A stretch of 64,000 nucleotides of DNA, from the NCBI GenBank assembly GCA_030374765.1, contig JARGXX010000006.1, positions 496,001 through 560,000 of the forward strand. The letters are read 5' to 3'. The DNA is from Agarophyton chilense. Lineage: Eukaryota; Rhodophyta; Florideophyceae; Gracilariales; Gracilariaceae. The notes beneath the pieces are model-generated. The model saw only the letters and a list, made by a program, of their open reading frames with translations, ran no database searches and was not told where the DNA came from. Shown one piece after another: positions 23,209 to 34,382 of this stretch (the first letter of the stretch is position 1; each line of letters starts with the position of its first letter). A program made the position numbers and the translations under genes.

Positions 23209-26200
23209 AGACGCCCGAGGCGCTCCAGCTTCGCTCCCCAGCTGTGACTATCCTTTCAAGGAGAACGGCTGACACCGACGTTAACTCGGGATACTTTAGT
23301 GTCCTCCGTCGCCCGTGGATACGGTCCCGTAATCTCCGTATTCCGGATCGAGTTATGGTAATGGCCAAGCGGAATTATAAGGTATTCGCCGACTTCGGCC
23401 TGTCCAACCAGTTTATGGTTCGTCAAATATCTGTCCTGGATACAGGAGCCGCTCCTAACTTAATTCATGTTGAATTGTTACCCCCGCTGCTCCGGGTTCA
23501 AGTTCGTACCGGTCCACGTTTGGATATCGCCGATGCGAACAACAACCCGCTACGGACACTGGGTACAATTTCCCTCATGGTGAGGTTAGGCTCCTATCTC
23601 GTTCAACTGGAGTTTATTGTATGCAAGTCACTTGCAGCACCAGTCATACTGGGTTGTGACTTTTGCGACCGCTTCGTGGAAGCCATCCGTCCTCGGAATA
23701 GAACTGTGGAACGCGAAGACGGGTCTACGATCCCAATCGTTCGTAAACCCTTACAGGGAGCAGCGCGAACACGCGTTCCTCTCCCTGTCGCGCAGGAATC
23801 TGTGAAGAAGGACCCGGTGTCTACACGGGTAAAGGTTGCGAAGTCAGTGGCTATCCCGCCAGAAACCCAGGTTTGGGTCACAGTTGTTACCAAGCAAATT
23901 GGTGTGCATGTGGTACAACCGAACACGTCTCTGTATACGCGGCGTCAACTCGCCCTTGCGAATGGGGTTGTCTCCGTGGAACCGGATAAACCTTTCAAGG
24001 TTTTGGTAGCCAACTTTGGAAAGACAACGCAGCATTTGGTCAAACACCAGATCCTGGGTTCTGTTCTTCCACACCCGCATGCGGTCGTACCTATAAAGAT
24101 CTCTATCGCAGAGTTCCTTGGTGTGGCGGACCCTAAGGAGGGGGAGGACACTGCCGAAATCGCGGAAGACGGTGTGCATACGACTGCAGCTCCACACGCT
24201 GAACACTTTACACCTCAGGAGGTTACGGCCCCTATCACAAGAGCAGACCAGACGGATCCTGTTCAGGAATTGGAGAAATGGGATCTCAACCATGTACCCG
24301 CATCTCATCGGGAGAAGCTGAGGCACATGCTTCGTGAATTTACCCCCATGTGGGATGGTTCTCTTGGAACTATTGGGATTACAGAACACCGCATCGAGTT
24401 GTTACCGAACACTCGGCCTATTGCCCAACACCCTTACAGGGCTGGACCGAAAGCTCGGGAAGAGGAGAAATCTCAGGTGGAGAAGATGCTTAAAGCGGGC
24501 GTAATTGAACCTGCCCAGTCCGCTTGGGCCTCACCAGTGGTGTTAGTTCCGAAACCGGATGGATCGTGGCGTTTCTGAATCGATTACAGTCGCCTGAACG
24601 AGGTAACCATTAAGGATGTGTACCCGATCCCTCGGATGGACGAATACATCGACTCCCTTGGGAGCGCTACTGTTTTCTATACCCTCGACGCCAATTCGGG
24701 CTACTGGCAAGTCCCTATTAGGGAGGAAGATCGAGACAAAACGGCGTTCGTGTGTCATCAAGGACTTTTCCGATTCCGGAGGATGCCTTTTGGGTTGACA
24801 AATGCCCCCGCAACGTTTCAACGGGCGATAGACATTCTGTTGGCTCCCTTCAAGTGGAGGACGTGTCTAGTGTATTTAGACGACATTATTGTCTTCTCCA
24901 ACAACCTGGATGATCACCTCGAACACGTCAGGGACGTAATGAAGATACTCCGCGACGCGGGAATCACCTTGAAACTCAAGAATTGCGAGTTTTTCACCGA
25001 TTCGGTTAAATATCTGGGTCATATCATCCGTCCCGGACAGCTTTCAATGGATGAAGTACGAGTGAAATCCTTGAAGGAAGCAAAACACCCGAAAACTCAA
25101 ACGGAGTTGCGATCCTTCTTAGGTCTGTGTAACGTGTATCGCCGATTCGTCCCGAACTTTGCGGATATTGCCACCCCCCTCAACAGGCTCCTGACGAAGG
25201 GACAACCAGTTGAACTGGAACCTTTTGGCGACGCGGAAGCGTCTGCCTTCACGGCACTGGTGAATGGCGTAACATCACCGCCAATCTTGGCTCTACCCAA
25301 TCCTGGGCTCCCTTACGAAGTGGACACCGATGCTAGTGCAAACCAAGTAGGGTTTGCACTGTTCCAATCCTCTGAGGATGGTGAACGTCACCCTATTGGG
25401 TACTGGTCACGTTCCCTGAATGTCCATGAAAGGAACTACTCGGTCTCCGAGAAAGAATGTTTAGCCGTTGTGTGGGCCTTAGCTACACTTCTCCCCTATC
25501 TGATGGGTACTCGTTTCAAAGTCCATACGGACCACGCATGCTTGCGTTGGCTCCTGGAGATCTCCGAACCCTCGGGCCGCCTTATGCGCTGGCGTCTCCG
25601 ACTGTCGGAATTCGACTTTGAGATCCTGTACAAGAAAGGGAAGCTGAACACTCAGGCTGATGCACTATCCCGCTTGGGAACCACAGCGGAAACGGAACCC
25701 TACGAGGACGATGACATCCCATGCTTTATGGTATCGGACCTCGAGGGAGGAGCTCAACCGCTGATGGATGATGTTTGTGACGATATACTCGTCAATGAGA
25801 GTCTGGATTCGCCGACCGGCTCTTTTATACCTATCTCTCCAGAGGAGATGATACGCGAGCAACAGATCGACCCATTCTGTACACGGATTCGGGCTCGCCT
25901 CAACGGAGGATTTCAGTTACCTTTCGAGGACGACGATCAGGGTTACCTAATCAGGACCGTTGGACCTCGCCCGAGGATAGTGGTGCCGCACACCCTACAA
26001 CAGAGGGTATTACACCTCACTCACTATGTGAAGGTTGGCGCCCACCCCGGGGGAAGAAAACTGTACCTCACGTTGAGAAGGGACTTTTACTGGCCGGCAA
26101 TGGCATTCGATTGTTACGCCGTCAGACGGGCCTGCGCCAATTGCGCCAAGAATGACGTCAAACTTCGGAAGCACTCTAAGAAGTTGACGCTGTTCCCGGC

Positions 26201-27695
26201 ACGGGCTCCACTCGAATTCGTGGCCATAGACATCCTAGGGGAGTTTATCAGGACGCCCCGAGGTCATCGGTATATTCTTGTCATTTCTGACAGATTCTCT
26301 AAGCTAACGAGAACTGTGCCGCTGAAGCGGATCACCGCCGCTACCGTCGCGCAAGCGTTCGTGACCCATTGAGTGTTCGTATATGGACCGCCGGTGCAGT
26401 TGTTATCCGACAACGGAGGGCAATTCGCATCAAAGTTCTTTCAGGATGTATGTCGAATCCTTGATGTAAGGAATTTATTTGTTACTACGTATCACCCTAA
26501 CGGGAATGGCCAGGTTGAGAGGTTTAACCGCACGATACTCAACGCTTTGAGATCGTATGTTGCGGATCACCCCAAAAATTGGGACTTGTACACAGACGCT
26601 ATCACGTATGCATACAACACCCAGGTACATCGGGTTACATCGTTATCCCCATTCGAACTGGTACTGTCGAGGACACCGCCGCCGGTCGCCATCGAGTCTC
26701 AACCGACGCTGTCGACGTACCCGTCACCGGGATTGTACCGAAAAGCCTGGAAGGAGTGGCTTACGAAGATGGTGCCGATAGCCCGAAAAGCAATGGACAA
26801 AGCTCAACGCGCCTACAAGAAGGACTTTGACAATCGGGTTCGCAAACCTCTACCTCAGGTGGAGCCCGACGACTTCGTCTTCCTTCGAAAGGAATACTAC
26901 AATCCTGAAAAGGAACGTAGGCACAAGCTTTCGCCAATTGTGGACGGACCCTATCGGGTGGTTTCTGTAGACCCGGACACGGTGGTATTGGATATCGCTA
27001 ACCGCCACGAACGGATCTCCAGGGACCGCATCACACGAGCGCCCAACCCAAATGTGGAAGTGGTGTCGGCACCAACGCCCTCCACAGGGGATGATTCAAC
27101 GGAAGTTAACCCGTCAGGCGGAGATTCGAACACCCGCCCCGTTATACTTCCGCACCCGGAACGTGGTTTAACCGACCTACCGGAAACTTCGGATACTCCC
27201 GAACCTGGGCCCGCTCCCTCAAGGGCCCAGTCAACGAACTCTTACAGAGTTACTCCCCCACCGGAGGTAATCAAGCCTCCTGGCTCTCCGCCTAAGGAGG
27301 GGGAAAAGGACTTAGTTCCTTCGCAGGACGATGTTTCGGCGTCAGCCAGTGGCCCTAGCAGGGAATCTAGTTCTCAAAATGAGACGGCGAGCCCGACCGA
27401 GCCGGCGACAGAGAAGTCACAACCCCAGCGTATGGGTAGCGACATCACCGCCGACCCAGCCGAGCACGACGTCAGAAAAGATGACGAAAAACCGCCTAGG
27501 GAGAGTCGTGTGGAGAACTCCGCACCCGGAACGCCTACAGAGCCGACGATCACCCGCCGCCGCGGACGAGACACTGAGGTGTCGCACACTCAAACCCCGC
27601 TTTCTCGGGAACGAGCTGTGTCAGCGGACCCGCACGGGGAAGATCTCGACGACGAGGTTGACCAAATTTGGCTCTCCGTTATGGAATGGGAATAG
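23163..27695 (+). pseudogene. pol: Ty3/gypsy Pol polyprotein with two in-frame TGA codons
   Basis: One frame, -1 relative to gag, encodes about 1500 residues. Order: protease (LDTGAAP, DTGA at 23439-23450); reverse transcriptase, with MPFGLTNAPATFQ and YLDD at 24873-24884; RNase H (DTDASANQVG, EKECLAVVWAL, HTDHACLRWL, QADALSRL); integrase with an H..H..C..C zinc part, then D at 26229, D at 26409 and E at 26517 (D-35-E spacing); then a GPYR module and a long Ser/Pro/Glu-rich tail. TGA codons at 24576-24578 (within WRF-IDY) and 26370-26372 (before VFVYGPP) interrupt the frame. The related element at 45-53 kb has an Arg codon (CGT) at the first position, and most relatives have Trp at the second. 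Both are therefore probably nonsense mutations, so I call it a pseudogene. Expression would need a -1 frameshift; the start given is where the frame clearly leaves gag. Confidence 0.9.
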
Positions 27696-28245
27696 GAACT
27701 TTTATGGAGACACTGGAACCCTCAGGAATGGGAAAGAAATGAGTGAGACCCGTCGGGGACAGCTCAGGAGAGTGCTAGCGCGTGTCGAAAGCGCCACCTC
27801 ACATCCGCTTGCGGAGTGGCAACCGGCGCCCGCGCATTTATGTGGCCCACGTCGAATGGCACCGAGCCAATCAAAAGGCTCTGACGACCAACCGTCGCGC
27901 AAACCGCCTCCGTCGCACGGCGCGTTGCACAAGAGCAACCTTCGTCCCCGTAGCTCGGGTTGACGTTGAAGTCTTATTCCCCTGAGATTGGAGACGCTAC
28001 CGCGTCGCGGTTTCTCAACCGTCACGGAATCTAAGAACACCGTTGTTATCGGGTAGATCTCAGCTTTAAGAAAAACCTAAAACTGGGCCGTTTTGACTCC
28101 GTAGATGGAAGATACAACGTAGCCCACAGGCCACTCGGCGCCGTTCGGACGAAGTGCTGAGACCCGCTCGCAACACGGAAAAGAACCCACCGGGGTGTGT
28201 CTAGACCCTACGTTGACACCCTCAAGGGAACTAGAGCGTTCCAAG
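27696..28245 (+). other. Spacer between pol stop and chromodomain ORF
   Basis: Contains no continuous frame that joins pol to the chromodomain. The other open frames here continue shadows of pol. It may hold a splice or reinitiation signal, but I see no clear one. Confidence 0.4.
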
Positions 28246-28485
28246 ATGGAAGAGAAGCCCGGACAGGGAAAAGTGTACCCGCAGGAATTCGTTATCGATC
28301 GCATCGTGCGTCACATCTACACCCCCGAGGGAGAAGTCCGCTACCAAGTCCGATGGTACGGATTCTCGCCTGATGAGGATACAGTGGAACCCATTGAGCA
28401 CCTTCCGAGGTCTAAGGTTTTATCCTATCACCGACGCGCTCCGGTAACCTTGCCTCCAAGTCTGGATCGTGCCCAAGTCGGGTAA
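28246..28485 (+). CDS. Separate chromodomain ORF of the Ty3/gypsy element
   Basis: A 79-residue protein from the ATG at 28246. Residues about 15-65 form a chromodomain: EFVIDRIVRHIYTPEGEVRY, then QVRWYGFSPDEDTVEPIEHL, with the aromatic cage positions and the (W/Y)xGFxxxxDTxEP signature largely kept. The usual Trp of TWEP is Val (TVEP). Chromodomains of chromovirus integrases bind methylated histone H3 and direct integration to heterochromatin. Here the domain is not fused to integrase: it lies 550 bases after the pol stop and in a different frame. The older element has the same arrangement (45215-45345). How it is translated is not visible; a spliced or reinitiated message is possible. Confidence 0.82.
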   Translation: MEEKPGQGKVYPQEFVIDRIVRHIYTPEGEVRYQVRWYGFSPDEDTVEPIEHLPRSKVLSYHRRAPVTLPPSLDRAQVG

Positions 28486-28694
28486 GCCACCACGGGAACT
28501 GGTGTGGATGGGACCTCGAAGTGAGGAAAATGTTGGACCTCTGAACAGGAATTGAGGAGAGTATCCCGAAGAACACGTATTGAGAGGGAATGTCTACTGG
28601 CCCTCGGCCTAGCGCCTTTAACCGGGGAACACAGCACCGGTTATCGGGACAGTTTATGATGAAAAAGGAAAAGAAGACCCACGAAGTGGAGATG

Positions 28695-28766
28695 AAGATT
28701 AAGAAGAAGATTGGACCCTAGCAAGGGAAGAAGATTAAGAAGAAGATTGGACCTTAGCAAGGGAAG
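28695..28766. repeat. Two tandem 36-bp purine-rich units
   Basis: Two nearly identical 36-base units rich in GAAGATTAAGAAG lie between the chromodomain ORF and the end of the antisense ORF. They form part of the purine-rich block 28650-28810. Confidence 0.75.
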
Positions 28767-28879
28767 AAGATGAAGTAGAAGTTAAGATCCTAGGAAGGAA
28801 GAAGAAAAGAAGTTATGCAAATATCAGAAGTTTACTATTGTCGCCAAGCTATGGACTCCACAATTGCCCGAAGGCGGTA

Positions 28880-30735
28880 CTACGGAAAGCCCGAGGAGGG
28901 ACCCGCCCCACCGTTGGGATTCTGACCCTGATGGTACGCCGAGGCGAAAGCCAACATCTGGCTCACATCCGTCATACACGGGGGAATCGGAATGCCTGCG
29001 TTCACGAGGCCTTGTCGCACACTATCCGCTTGCGGAGCGGCAACCGGTGCCAGCGCAAGGGCGTTCACACCCCACCCGGGGGGAGCAGATGGACCGCCAC
29101 CGGATGCATTCGCCGCCGCAGCTGAGGTCGTTCCCACTGGTTGGAAGGGTGCAGATGGCTCCACAGGGAGTACTCCACTAGGAGCTGGCATGTCGTTATC
29201 CAACGCTGGATCGTCCAGGTCTACTGGAGGCTCGTACTCGTAATCGTCGGTATAAATGAACCCCGTCGGGTGTCCCACCGGCATCGGTCGAGGCGAGTCA
29301 ATCAGCGCCCGTGCTTGCGCCGCGCTGATGCGAACCCCTTCGAAGGGATTGTAATAGACCCAGTTACCGGAGCCCGGATCGTACCGGCCAGGAGACTTGT
29401 CTCGCGCGGATCCTTCCCCTGCGGGCTGATTTTCCACTGGAACTCGATCCCATTGGGTGTTGTCGATCACGTCCAAGATTGGATACAGGTCCTGCACGTT
29501 GCTGACCGAACCCAACGCTGGGACAAGGTCGATCTGACGCATGATGGTCCGTAGCATCGGAGGAATATACCAGATACGGAAATGGTCATGAGCATCCCAG
29601 AGGAGAGGTGCCGCTACGCGGGCTGCCCACTCGGCTGCAACGAGGGCCCAGTATCCCGAGTTCGGGTCGTGCATCAAACGAGACCCGATATAGTAGATGC
29701 ACGGGGGCAGTTCAGCAAAGCACCCTCGGGGGACCTCGACCTTACTCCACCAAGCTGGAAGGGGCACGACTCGCCCAACCTTCGCCGTGTTACGGATACG
29801 CTCCAGTTCCACGTGAGGATATGGGACAAGGAACCCGAAACGGGAGCGCGAGCGGCGCTCGAAGCGCACGCGTCGATCGAACCCATACTGGGTAAACTGC
29901 CGTTGAAGGTACCTGAATTCAGCCCGAAGGATGGGACGACTCCATTGGAGCATATCTTCTCGGAGAGGAAAACCCGGTCCGCGGAACTCGGCTTCGGGAA
30001 AGGCTGCCAGGTTATCCCCGTAGGAGACCTCACCGTACGTGCGGTAATAGGCGACATCGAACCCGTACTCCGGGGGAACCAGATGGTCAAAGCGTGACCT
30101 CTCCAATCGCTGGTAGGCAGAGCCGCCATCGCTGCGCGCGCCTTTTCCAGGGACTCCCCGCGACTGCGGTATAGATACTGAGGCTCTATGGCTACCTGCG
30201 CCCTCCAATCGGGATAACGTACAACCTCGACAGGTAGGCCACCCGGCAATAAGCCGTCCTCCACGTAGGAGTCGATGAGCTCATCGTCGCGAACCGCTGT
30301 CGGATGGAACCACGGAGCGCGGGAATATATCACCGGATCGGTAAGGGGACTCCACCTTCGAAAGGATTCGTTTGAGATCCAACCTCTGGGGTTTGCTACC
30401 AAGGGCATCGCATGAGCGGAGTTCCACGCCACCGCGTTAATGTCCAAATCCTCCTGAGGATGTCGGTTGCTCGCCGAGGTGGAAGGTTCGGTACCTGACG
30501 GAGCCGCATCCAAACCGGAGAAATATCCACCCTGCTGGGGAGCTTCGTTGTCCGCCGGCGCGGAGGCCGATGGCCCCGAGAGTGGGTTGAGGACGTATGG
30601 GTTCATTCCCTTAAGAGGGCTGGTTGAGACTGCTGTTGCGAGAAGTTGCTTATCGCCGAAAGTCGGAGGAGTAGAAGAAAGTTGTACCGATGTGCCGGTT
30701 TTGTGGCGATCCTCAGAAGTGGTGAAGGACCCCAT
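28880..30735 (-). pseudogene. Long antisense ORF of the Ty3/gypsy element (about 617 codons, one frame change)
   Basis: The minus strand, opposite to gag-pol, is open from the ATG at 30735 (an in-frame GTG 13 codons earlier is less likely) to TAG at 28880-28882, with a single frame change near 30100-30130. The N-terminal 120 residues are Ser/Pro-rich. A conserved core follows with APWFHPTAVRDDELI (30313-30270), RPILRAEF (29938-29915), PHVELERIRN (about 29815-29786), DPNSGYWALVAAEWAARVAA, IWYIPPMLRTIMRQIDL and YPILDVIDNTQWDRVP. The C-terminus is Pro/Gly/Ala-rich. No signal peptide, membrane helix or known domain is visible, so it is not an obvious Env. The decayed element at 43-53 kb has the same protein in the same antisense place, and there the segment spanning the frame change is in one frame. 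The change here is therefore a mutation of this copy. A promoter in or beside the 3' LTR would be needed. Confidence 0.8.
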
Positions 30736-30803
30736 TGGGAGAGAAGTATATATGGTGACCGGAAAGCGAGACACCCGCGGCTCGGAATGTTCTTCCTCGT
30801 CTT

Positions 30804-30816
30804 AAGGAGGGGGAGA
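30804..30816 (+). other. Polypurine tract
   Basis: AAGGAGGGGGAGA directly abuts the 3' LTR. It is the expected plus-strand primer for reverse transcription. Confidence 0.85.
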
Positions 30817-31732
30817 TGTAGAGCAACGCCCAGTTAGGGGATACTTGAAGATGCAACTCATAGAATGAGGATTGAACCCTCCGAGGGTTATGACTATGAT
30901 CCCCTCTAAGGTGTGCTGAGGTGGCACTGTTTTCTGGTTAGAGTTCGCCTATGAAGTGAAAATTCGGATGGCCCATGGTTGGATTGGCCCCGTGATACAC
31001 GTGGCTTAATTTTGGCACCGATTTTCGGATATTTGTTAAACCGTTGGACTTTTGGGCCCTGACAGTGGGATCTCCACGTGTATGGCCCTGAGCAGGTGTG
31101 CACTACTGTAGAGTTTAGTTAGTGGGCCCTACTTAGGGAGACGAGATCTGACAGTCCGAAGCTCAAAGTAAAGGGTAACCAAGGTTGGTCTTCGATACCT
31201 TTAGAGGTTCTTCGTCGCCATCGTTTCGGCCTTACAACCCGGAACGGGCTCTGGTTAGCAACGCCTGCGTAGGGACACGACTCCACTTGGAGAGTGCCCA
31301 CGTTTGGGTTCCGTGCAACCACCCCCTTGGGACCGCTCAGACGACCTGCATGCACGATACCCCGTGGGGGTTCTGCTTACTTGTTGCGTGTTTTTTGTGT
31401 TTCCTTTCGAGGACAGGTTTTCGCCCCTGTATTGGGTTTCTTTTGTTGTTTCGCCCCTTTTCTGGTTCTCGGGTCCGGTGCCTGTTAGTGCCCGACCCTC
31501 GCCCCGTTTTTCCTCTTCGCCGGATTTTCCCCCATTCTTTGGGATACTCATACCCATTCTCGATCCAACGGTTTCTACCCCTCACCTCCGTCGGTACTGC
31601 CGGAATCCCCCGTGGGAGTTACACCCCACACTACGGGTGGAACGGAGGGCTCTGTCTCTGAGTCTGCCTCCCCCAGGGAGCAATGCTTCGAACACCTTGA
31701 GAGCACTTCCCGTCGCCGGGTTTTGCTCCACA
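30817..31732 (+). repeat. 3' LTR (916 bp)
   Basis: Same length and ends as the 5' LTR, with 12 substitutions and no gaps. Followed at once by the target duplication GTAAT. Confidence 0.95.
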
Positions 31733-31737
31733 GTAAT
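31733..31737. repeat. Target-site duplication GTAAT (right)
   Basis: Partner of 19979-19983. Confidence 0.93.
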
Positions 31738-32251
31738 TTTCAGTATTTATTTAGCTACGCTATCGCTGTTTAGTGTCTATTTTTCGGGCGCGCGCCCACT
31801 GTCAGGGGGCGCACGCCACACTACTTAGGAGGTTGAGCACTGCTCCCCAGTAAACACTCTCTTGGGAGAGACCAAGGAGGGAGTCTTGGCTCTGAACGTA
31901 TCGTCTTCGGCGTGTCTTCACTGCATACTGCGTGAGCGCCCGTTGCACGTTAGTTCATCCATCCCTCTGTCGACCAGAGTGCTACCACCACCGTGAGTTC
32001 ATATTTAATCGCCGACACTTGTCGTAGTCTCGCCCCTGTATAGGGTTTCGCCCCCGTTTTCCTCTTGATCTTCTTTTTGGCTCTCGTGAGTGGCCGCCTT
32101 ACTCACCCCGCTCGTCCACCTTATACGAGTGTTTCCTCGCTCCTTTTCCGACAATCGCCGTGAGACCGCTCCGCCTAGGATTGGTCACACCCCGGACTGT
32201 GCCGTGCTCACCTACACACTCTAGGTATATCCCGCCGGATTGGCCTCGGTC
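31738..32251 (+). other. Non-coding stretch, perhaps a diverged LTR
   Basis: Contains a GGGCGCGCGCCC palindrome near 31790. Near 32035 the text TCGCCCCTGTATAGGGTTTC resembles TCGCCCCTGTATTGGGTTTC in the LTR at 20588. This suggests a relative of the same LTR family into which the young element inserted. No gene is seen. Confidence 0.35.
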
Positions 32252-32707
32252 TTACACCCGACTCCGTCGTGCCTTTTCAGAGTGGCTCTGTTTCTGTGCT
32301 CCGCAGGGACGTGTCTTCTCCGCCTGCGGCGTGTTTTTCAAGAGAGGAAGATCTCGAACATCTTCGTGGTGTCTCCGCTCCAAGCGTTGTCCTACACTTC
32401 CCACATCGTACAACCACGCCGCATTTTCTCTCTTCACCGACGGCGTATACGGTTTCATCTCTCGCGCTACCTCCACAGGACATCCTGGAAAAATCTCTTT
32501 CGCATACATAACCATCACGCTTTCCTCTCTCCGTTCTCCCACAACCTCACACTTCTTCGCCCAGCTCCTCGTCACAGCACCCGAAAGACAGAGCTCCGAC
32601 GACTCACTCTTCGCATACTGAAGAACACTGTCATACACATTCCTCGCCACCCCATAGAATCTTTCATCCACTTCTATCTCATGTCGCATTTTCCCACCCC
32701 TTTCCAT
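32252..32707 (-). CDS. Unrecognised open frame, possibly a gene fragment
   Basis: A 151-codon minus-strand frame from the ATG at 32707. The protein is Glu/Arg/Val-rich, for example DERFYGVARNVYDSVLQYAK and ELCLSGAVTRSWAKKCEVVG, and reads like a folded domain. The opposite strand is C-rich low complexity. Codons ending in G resemble those of the gene at 18924-19774 (-). Its end runs into the possible LTR remnant, so it may be truncated. I do not know the family. Confidence 0.3.
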   Translation of the reverse strand: MERGGKMRHEIEVDERFYGVARNVYDSVLQYAKSESSELCLSGAVTRSWAKKCEVVGERREESVMVMYAKEIFPGCPVEVAREMKPYTPSVKRENAAWLYDVGSVGQRLERRHHEDVRDLPLLKNTPQAEKTRPCGAQKQSHSEKARRSRV

Positions 32708-33117
32708 CAATTTTGTTTTCTCTTCTTTGTTCTTCACCACCTGCTGTTACGATTGTATAAGAAGTTGTTGATCTCTAAACTTCTTTCCAAGTCGTTAGAT
32801 GTCTTCTTAGGCCAATCTCAGACTCATCTTTAAACTCTTCCAATCATCCCTCGCACTATTTTGACCCCCTTTCAACCTACCCATCTTCATAAACAGTTCA
32901 ATTCGTGCGTCATTCGACTCCCCTACACACTGCACTCCTCAAGTCTCCTCATTAGTCCCAAAACCCAATTTCCTGCTCGAAATCATTCCCCCGATCCCGT
33001 TCCCTTCTCATGCCCCATGCAGCTCTTCTATTCACTCTTCTTCTTCCCCACCCCAGCTCCCTTATCATCGCCTGCCTCCTCTCTCCATACCACAGTGCAA
33101 CTGAATGCACGCAGTCC

Positions 33118-34182
33118 TCATAATCTACCAGTATCTCGATTTCGTTTTATCCATCTCTGTGTTTTTCCACCCTCTGTTAACCTCTCAACCCGATCCCGTG
33201 TTCGAAAACCCCATCCCATACCTCTCTTCCCCACCTTACCTATCACATCTGTCGCCTGCTGAGGGAGTTCTGAACCTCGACTTGAAATCCCCACATTCCC
33301 CTGCGCAACCTTTTTTCGAGACGCAGATTTCATAGATCTTGGCCCGAGCAATGCTCTCGTCGCCTTAGTGGCTTCTTGCGATGCCCGTAACGTAACTTTC
33401 GGCAGCTTTCTGATTTTATCTTTAGCAGTTACGCCCGTGCAACCTGGTACGAAGTCCTGCTCCCTTCCATCTTCATACTCATACTCCCTTTGATTAGATT
33501 GTGCCTTTTCCAATAGCTTCCTGTGCTCTACACGAATAAACTCCGCAGAATTCCTTCGTGCCAGTTTCGGCTTCGCGCTGGGCTTCTCTTACATCTACAA
33601 CTTCAGCTTCGGCTTTGGCTTTGGCTTCGGCTTCGGCTTGGTGGCTTTTAGAGTGAGAAGTTCATCTCTCTTTCTTGCGGGTTTACCGGCGAGGATCTCA
33701 CTCTCAGTGATTTCTGTTGCCGTGGAGAGAGTTTTTGCATGCGTGTCAGGTATAATTCTAACACGCGCTGCACGTCCCGAAGTCTTCGAAGACAATCCAT
33801 TTCGCGGCGGCCGCTCTTGCTTCCCTCCCGACCCAGTGCTTCTTTTCTTCGTAATGCCGGGTTCTTGTACCCGAGCCCTCCCCCTCGCGAGAACCAATCG
33901 GGGTACTCTGTTTCGTTGTACGCGTGGAGGGCGCCATGGACCAGGGTTAGGTATACAAAGAAACGGAAACGGAATGAGAGAAAGAGAGAGGAACACGAAA
34001 AGAATGAGAGTGAGGAGGCGGAGAAGGAGACGGAGAGTGTTGATGGTGGTGAGGGAAAGGAATTGTCTTGCGATGGTGTCGCCTAGAAATACTAAGAACA
34101 GTTGGGTGGATGCTCTCTTTCGCAGTTTCTGTAGATTTGGGGATTTTTCGTTTATCTCCCGCTCTGTTTCCCGTAGCGCCAT
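33118..34182 (-). pseudogene. Broken basic, low-complexity protein gene
   Basis: Two blocks in the same minus frame (34182-33595 and 33513-33118) are separated by TAG and TAA near 33580. The encoded protein is rich in Lys, Arg, Pro, Thr and Ser, with a (KP)n run around 33600-33640 and segments such as RRPRNGL-like and TATEITESEILAGKPARKRD. It looks like a disordered nuclear or nucleolar tail. The N-terminal part above 33950 overlaps a better plus-strand Lys/Glu frame (33946-34086), so only 33118 to about 33940 is credible. Function is unknown. Confidence 0.3.
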
Positions 34183-34382
34183 TCAAGCACAGAATACCCA
34201 ATACGCTTTTAATATGTCTGTCGCCCGCTTATCAGGATCAACAAGACGCTGAAGAGTACTGTGTTCTTCGCGAGAGCTATACAGCCGTTCTTTCGGATTC
34301 AACCGGAGATTCTCGCGCCTGCTGCAAGTTTCGCGACCGTTAGCCCGTTTCAAACAGACAGCGCCCTTTCATTCGTGTTCAA

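Larger units (their letters stand above)
19984..31732 (+). mobile_element. Complete Ty3/gypsy retrotransposon with chromodomain ORF and antisense ORF
   Basis: An 11,749-bp element. Order: 5' LTR, primer site, gag, pol (protease, reverse transcriptase, RNase H, integrase), a separate chromodomain ORF, an antisense ORF, polypurine tract, 3' LTR. A perfect 5-bp target duplication flanks it. I counted 12 differences between the 916-bp LTRs (about 98.7% identity), so insertion was recent on an evolutionary scale. This copy is not autonomous as read, because pol carries two TGA codons and the antisense ORF has a frame change. Domain order places it in Metaviridae. Reading the lineage as chromovirus-like rests on the chromodomain. 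Confidence 0.95.

Noticed and set aside
24576..26372. TGA read as Trp or selenocysteine throughout this genome
   Set aside because: The alkylsulfatase has sixteen TGG Trp codons and no internal TGA, gag ends at TGA, and other breaks use TAG, TAA and frameshifts. Decay explains the data better.
27331..27963. 210-codon plus frame overlapping the end of pol
   Set aside because: It is a shifted reading of the low-complexity pol tail and has no independent support.
29141..30097. Plus-strand frames opposite the Ty3 antisense ORF
   Set aside because: Only the minus-strand protein is conserved in the second element; the plus frames are shadows.
33946..34182. Hydrophobic minus-strand frame (LRLLLRLLTLILFVFLSLSL) as a membrane segment
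   Set aside because: It is the reverse of a plus-strand Lys/Glu-rich purine tract, so the hydrophobic run is probably spurious.
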